From CAZWUZ01 sp964637655 [NCBI: uncultured bacterium] (GTDB taxonomy: Bacteria; DAOPZR01), in NCBI GenBank assembly GCA_964637655.1, contig CAZWUZ010000167.1, positions 1 through 8,743 of the forward strand: DNA of 8,743 nt, written 5' to 3'. Below the pieces are notes generated by a model. That model was not told where the DNA came from. It made no database searches and saw only the letters and a program-made list of their open reading frames with translations. A program made the translations under genes and the position numbers. Shown one piece after another: positions 5,703-8,743 of the stretch; position 1 is the stretch's first letter; every line of letters begins with the position of its first letter.

Positions 5703-7432
5703 CCGTCGACCTGCTGCAGGTGCACGATCCGGTCCATGCGTGCGGCTACGCGTTCGGAATGGGTGAGGCAGATGACGGTCTGCGCTGCCGCCGCGGCAAG
5801 CAGATCGTCGAGGATGGCCTGCTCGGTCCCGGCATCGAGCCCGGAGGTGAACTCGTCGAGGATAAGCACCTGCGGCTCGCGGATGAGCGCGCGGCCGAGC
5901 GCCAGGCGCTGGCGCTGGCCGGTGGAAAGGTCGAGCCCGCCAACGCCAAGGATGGTGTCGAGACCGTCAGGCAGGGCGGCAACCGTGTCCGCGAGGCGCA
6001 ACGTCGCGACGAGCCGGCACAGGGCGGTGTCATCGGCCATGGCCCAGCCGAGCGCGAGGTTCTCGCGGACACTCAGCTTGAAGAGATGCGTGGTCGGACC
6101 GACGAAGCCGAAGAAGGAAAGATAGAAATCGCGCGGATAGGTAGGGATAGCGCGGCCGCCAAAAAGAATCTCGCCGGCCTGCGGCTCCTCCTGCCGCATG
6201 ACGAGCGCGGCCAGCGTGCTCTTGCCGCAGCCGCTCGGCGCCATGACGGCGACCTTCTCGCCCGCGGCGAATTGCAGTGTGAGGTCGCGGAAAACCGCCC
6301 GCCCGGCCGGCCGGGCAAAGGCGACCCGGCGCAGTTCCAGCGCGGCCCCGGCGGGGGTCAGGGTGAGGTCGCCGGCCGGCCCGGCGGGCATCGTGTCGGT
6401 TTCGAGGAGTGCGGTGAGCCGGGCCAGACTGGCCGTGGCCGAGGAATGGTTGAGCAGGGCGTAGCAGGTGTAGTTGATGTACTCAGAGCAGTAGAGCAGC
6501 ACCTGGACGAAAGCGATGATGATGCCGGTGGTGATGGTCGTGTCGCCGCGCACGGCGAGGAAAGCGCCGACCGCAACGGGCGCCGCGGCGCCAAGCCGGG
6601 TGAGATGCTGCAAGGCGCTCCAGGTCCCGTCGATGCGAATCTGCTCCGCTGTCGCCGCCGCCTGATAGGTGCGGTACACGGCGCGGAAGCGGTCGGTGAA
6701 GAAGGCGCCGCGATTGCAGACGCGGATATCGGCCACGCCGGCGATGGTGTCGATGGCCGTGTCGCTGTAGGCGGACTGCGCGGCCCGGGTGCGCAGCGCC
6801 CGGCGGGCGACCGGCGCGTAGGAGGCGAGCACGAGGGCGGCGGCGAGGCCGAAGAGCGCGAAGGAGGCGAACGTCAGCAGCGGATTGAGGAAGAGCAGCC
6901 AGACCGCGAGCGCGAGCGTGGCGATGACAAAGATGGCTGTGTAGAGCACATGGCTGTAGAAGAACGAGCCGACCTCATCCACGTCGGCGGTCAGGCGGGT
7001 CAGCAGGTCGCCGGTGGTGAACCGGCTGAAAAAGGCGGAACGCTTGGCGAGGAGCCGCGCCAGCAGTTTCTCCCGCACGCCGGCCTGCACGTCCTGGTTC
7101 AGGCGCACGGCAAAGCGGATGCAGAGCAGGTTCAGCAGGAAGGAGACGGCGCCCGCGAGCACCAGGCCCGCGGCATAGAGGAGCAGCAGGCGGCCATCAC
7201 GCGCCGGCATGACGACGTCGATGAGCTGTCCGGTGAGCCAGGGAACGAGAAACTGGACGGCGCTGGCAGCGACGGCAAAGAGGAGGAAGGCGGCGAGCAG
7301 GCGGCGGGAGCGGCGCAGTTCGCCGGCGAAGAAACTGACGGTCCGTGCCAGCGAACGCAGGAAATCAGGCAGGCCGTCCGCAGGCGCTGCGTCCGCCAGT
7401 TCGTCGTGCGCGACAGGTTCCCGGTTCGCCAT
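5699..7432 (-). CDS. ABC exporter, fused permease and ATPase, with unusual nucleotide-binding loops
   Basis: A half-size ABC exporter that should dimerise in the inner membrane; the substrate is unknown. From the ATG at 7432 it has 577 residues. About six membrane segments lie roughly at 45-67, 82-105, 160-180, 183-206, 280-295 and 299-315, and the ATPase domain follows from about 365. Walker A is APSGCGKST (398-406), the signature LSTGQ (503-507), Walker B VLILDE with the catalytic E527, D-loop SGLD, and H-loop histidine H558 in LTHSER. Two conserved positions differ: the A-loop reads VAFARP, with R374 where Tyr is usual, and the Q-loop reads FVGPTTHLF, with P446 where Gln is expected. A TTG start at 7468 would add 12 residues, but that TTG falls inside a likely -35 box, so ATG is preferred. 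It forms an operon with the YkgJ-family gene. Confidence 0.93.
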   Translation of the reverse strand: MANREPVAHDELADAAPADGLPDFLRSLARTVSFFAGELRRSRRLLAAFLLFAVAASAVQFLVPWLTGQLIDVVMPARDGRLLLLYAAGLVLAGAVSFLLNLLCIRFAVRLNQDVQAGVREKLLARLLAKRSAFFSRFTTGDLLTRLTADVDEVGSFFYSHVLYTAIFVIATLALAVWLLFLNPLLTFASFALFGLAAALVLASYAPVARRALRTRAAQSAYSDTAIDTIAGVADIRVCNRGAFFTDRFRAVYRTYQAAATAEQIRIDGTWSALQHLTRLGAAAPVAVGAFLAVRGDTTITTGIIIAFVQVLLYCSEYINYTCYALLNHSSATASLARLTALLETDTMPAGPAGDLTLTPAGAALELRRVAFARPAGRAVFRDLTLQFAAGEKVAVMAPSGCGKSTLAALVMRQEEPQAGEILFGGRAIPTYPRDFYLSFFGFVGPTTHLFKLSVRENLALGWAMADDTALCRLVATLRLADTVAALPDGLDTILGVGGLDLSTGQRQRLALGRALIREPQVLILDEFTSGLDAGTEQAILDDLLAAAAAQTVICLTHSERVAARMDRIVHLQQVDG

Positions 7433-7438
7433 GGCGCG

Positions 7439-7468
7439 ATGGTAGCATGCAGGGAAAACCAGGGTCAA
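7439..7468 (-). promoter_or_regulatory. Candidate promoter of the ABC exporter-YkgJ operon
   Basis: On the minus strand TTGACC (7468-7463) and TACCAT (7444-7439) are separated by 18 bases, with TGC just before the -10 box (extended -10). This is the same layout as the promoter at 1456-1488. Transcription would begin about seven bases past the -10, essentially at the ATG (7432), so the message could be leaderless. No Shine-Dalgarno sequence precedes that ATG, which is consistent. By-eye prediction. Confidence 0.38.
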
Positions 7469-7496
7469 ACGGGGTGCCGGTGACGCAACCTGATCC

Positions 7497-7528
7497 CGTT
7501 GACGGCGGACAGGGAGGGTGTTGTCATG
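7497..7528 (+). repeat. Copy B of the promoter-like element, facing right
   Basis: It matches 1456-1488 at 26 of 32 aligned positions with one single-base gap. Retained parts are CGTTGACG, GCGGACAG and AGGGTG. Read as a promoter it gives TTGACG (7499-7504), a 17-base spacer and TGTCAT (7522-7527), with TGT before the -10. GGAGG (7513-7517) lies eight bases before an ATG at 7526 that opens only nine codons (MSVVNVHNL, stop at 7553-7555). Rightward transcription from here would run antisense into the DUF2339-like gene. The similarity was found by reading and its significance was not computed. Confidence 0.55.
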
Positions 7529-7659
7529 TCAGTGGTGAATGTGCATAACCTTTGACAGGAAAAAAACGGTCACGTACTGGCAGTCAGCGGCGGCATACCA
7601 TTCCGCAATAGTACCACCGCAATGAGTCGGCGTACGCGACGGGTATTTCCGCCGGTGTG

Positions 7660-8743
7660 CTACAGCCAGCGGCTGATTTTGTCACGGAAGCGGGTGTAGA
7701 GGAACGAGACGGCGATGAGGCAGACGCCGAGCCCGAAGAAGGCGATGATGCGGTAGAGTGTTTCGAGCCGCCAGATATCGACGAGCAGCGCGCGCAGCAG
7801 GGCGAGGGCAAAGAGGGCGAGTCCCAGCCGGCGCCAGGATGCTGTTTCCCACCAGATGCCGAACCCGGCGAAGACAAACGCGGCGACCGCCCACCCGAGC
7901 GTGACGTAGGTGGTGTGGAATAGTTCTGCGCGGTAGATGACCCAGGCAGTAAAAAGCCCGGCGACCAGAGTCAACAGCGTGGTGAGGAACCGTTGTGCCC
8001 GGTCGTCGAGAAATGACAGGACGGTGCGCGGCTGCAGCGCCAGCAGACGTTCGCACAGCAGGTAGCCGAAGGCGAAGCAGAGGCCTGACACGGCGTGCAC
8101 GACGGGAGCGTCCACCACGACGAAACGCAGCGCCAGCCAGCCGGCAAAACCGAGCAGCACGATCTGCAGCAGGCCGAAACGGAACGGCATGGCGGCGAGC
8201 GCGAGCGCCAGTGCAAGCCCGAGGCAGACCGGCCCGAAGAGCAGCTCGTCGAGCAGCAGCTGACCGGTGAGTATGGCCACGGCAGCGGTCAGCGCGCCGA
8301 GCAGCAGCAGGTGGCAGTAGAGGACGCCCGCGGCGAGGAGGAGTGATTCACGCCCCGCCCGGCGCTGCTGCCAGTAATGCCATTCCGGCAGCACACCGCA
8401 CACCAGCAGCATACTGGCGGCGGACACGGCGTAGAACGGCCAGAGTTCGCCGGCGGCCGCCTGCTGGTGCGCGGTCCAGACCGTGTGCAGGGCAAAGTAG
8501 CCGCCGGCGACCGCGAGCGACGGGCTGCGCAGCAGTCCGGCGCCCAGAGCGAAGGCGGCGAACATGGCGAGCAGCAGCCAGTCAGGGAGCGGCGCAATGA
8601 AGTGCGCGGCAGTGATGAGCCAGTGCAGCAGCACGGCGCCGGGGAGCGCAAACCCGCAGGCGACGCGCGTGGCAACAGAAGCAGCGGCAGGCGCGGCGCC
8701 GCGTTCCCGCAGAAATTCGTAGAGCTCCGCCTGCTTTTTCGCT
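7660..8743 (-). CDS. C-terminal part of a DUF2339-like multi-pass membrane protein, cut by the right edge
   Basis: The last 360 residues of a polytopic inner-membrane protein of unknown function. The frame is open from base 8743 (first residues AKKQAELYEFLRERG) through a GTG at 8634 that reads as an internal valine, so the gene continues beyond the window. About ten hydrophobic segments follow one another with very short loops. The C-terminus LLVDIWRLETLYRIIAFFGL, then a LIAVSFLYTRF stretch, closely resembles the end of DUF2339 'predicted membrane protein' sequences as I remember them; those proteins are usually 800-1100 residues, so most of this one is missing here. No catalytic motif is visible. 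It could instead be another large membrane protein with a similar tail. It ends 227 bases upstream of the ABC exporter gene in the same direction, but the promoter in that gap suggests separate expression. Confidence 0.78.
   Translation of the reverse strand, partial: AKKQAELYEFLRERGAAPAAASVATRVACGFALPGAVLLHWLITAAHFIAPLPDWLLLAMFAAFALGAGLLRSPSLAVAGGYFALHTVWTAHQQAAAGELWPFYAVSAASMLLVCGVLPEWHYWQQRRAGRESLLLAAGVLYCHLLLLGALTAAVAILTGQLLLDELLFGPVCLGLALALALAAMPFRFGLLQIVLLGFAGWLALRFVVVDAPVVHAVSGLCFAFGYLLCERLLALQPRTVLSFLDDRAQRFLTTLLTLVAGLFTAWVIYRAELFHTTYVTLGWAVAAFVFAGFGIWWETASWRRLGLALFALALLRALLVDIWRLETLYRIIAFFGLGVCLIAVSFLYTRFRDKISRWL

Larger units (their letters stand above)
7433..7659. other. Intergenic region between DUF2339-like and ABC exporter genes
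   Basis: This 227-base gap lies between two leftward genes. It holds the candidate ABC promoter (7439-7468), the rightward repeat copy B (7497-7528), and a seven-base A-run on the plus strand (7560-7566). On the minus strand that is a T-run downstream of the DUF2339-like stop, but I find no convincing stem before it. I see no RNA gene here. Confidence 0.6.

Noticed and set aside
5687-7483. A 598-codon open frame on the plus strand, antisense to the ABC exporter
   Set aside because: Its translation is low-complexity, rich in Gly, Glu, Arg and Gln with no domain, while the minus-strand frame has complete ABC transporter motifs. In G+C-rich genes the opposite strand often stays open.
7552-7580. 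Perfect TTGACA (7552-7557) on the plus strand as a second rightward promoter
   Set aside because: At 17 bases downstream the -10 position reads TACTGG, only two of six matches, and no gene follows.
7557-7590. Intrinsic terminator of the DUF2339-like gene (T-run on the minus strand)
   Set aside because: The T-run is present but I could not find a stable stem directly before it; only very short inverted repeats such as ACTG/CAGT.
7590-7625. Short direct repeat TTGCGG on the minus strand, spaced 14 bases
   Set aside because: Only six bases match between the units, which is expected by chance in this composition.

Overview
The window is bacterial, G+C-rich (by eye about two thirds) and densely coded. 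It holds seven protein genes and no RNA gene, insertion sequence or CRISPR array that I can see. The phylum cannot be fixed from the sequence. A high-G+C Gram-negative, possibly of the PVC group (Planctomycetes/Verrucomicrobia/Kiritimatiellota), is a weak guess based on gene style only.

Left part (1-1452, +): a YiiX/YebB-like (circularly permuted NlpC/P60) cysteine hydrolase with a long N-terminal region I do not recognise; its frame is open at the left edge. After a 71-base gap with a good sigma70-type promoter comes the central operon (1524-5152, +). It has four genes whose ends overlap: a lysine-2,3-aminomutase-like (KamA family) radical SAM/PLP enzyme, two different D-Ala-D-Ala-ligase-like ATP-grasp enzymes, and a GNAT acetyltransferase. 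Read as a pathway, a radical SAM mutase could make a beta-amino acid (most likely beta-lysine from the retained active-site residues), the ATP-grasp enzymes could join it to one or two other carboxylates or amines, and the GNAT could acetylate the product. This would be a small acetylated beta-amino-acid peptide, perhaps a compatible solute or a secondary metabolite. The family assignments are firm; the product is inference.

Right part (5160-8743, all -): a two-gene unit converges on the operon with only 7 bases between stop codons. It encodes a fused permease/ATPase ABC exporter (7432-5699) and, coupled by an ATGA overlap, a YkgJ-family cysteine-cluster protein (5702-5160). The ABC ATPase domain keeps the Walker, signature and H-loop residues but lacks the usual Q-loop glutamine and A-loop tyrosine. 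A 227-base gap separates this unit from the C-terminal part of a large multi-pass membrane protein of DUF2339 type, which runs off the right edge.

The most useful non-coding observation is a pair of roughly 33-base sequences (1456-1488 and 7497-7528, same strand, about 80% identical with one gap). Both have the layout of an extended -10 promoter. One drives the KamA operon; the other faces right in the 7433-7659 gap, where no recognised gene follows it.
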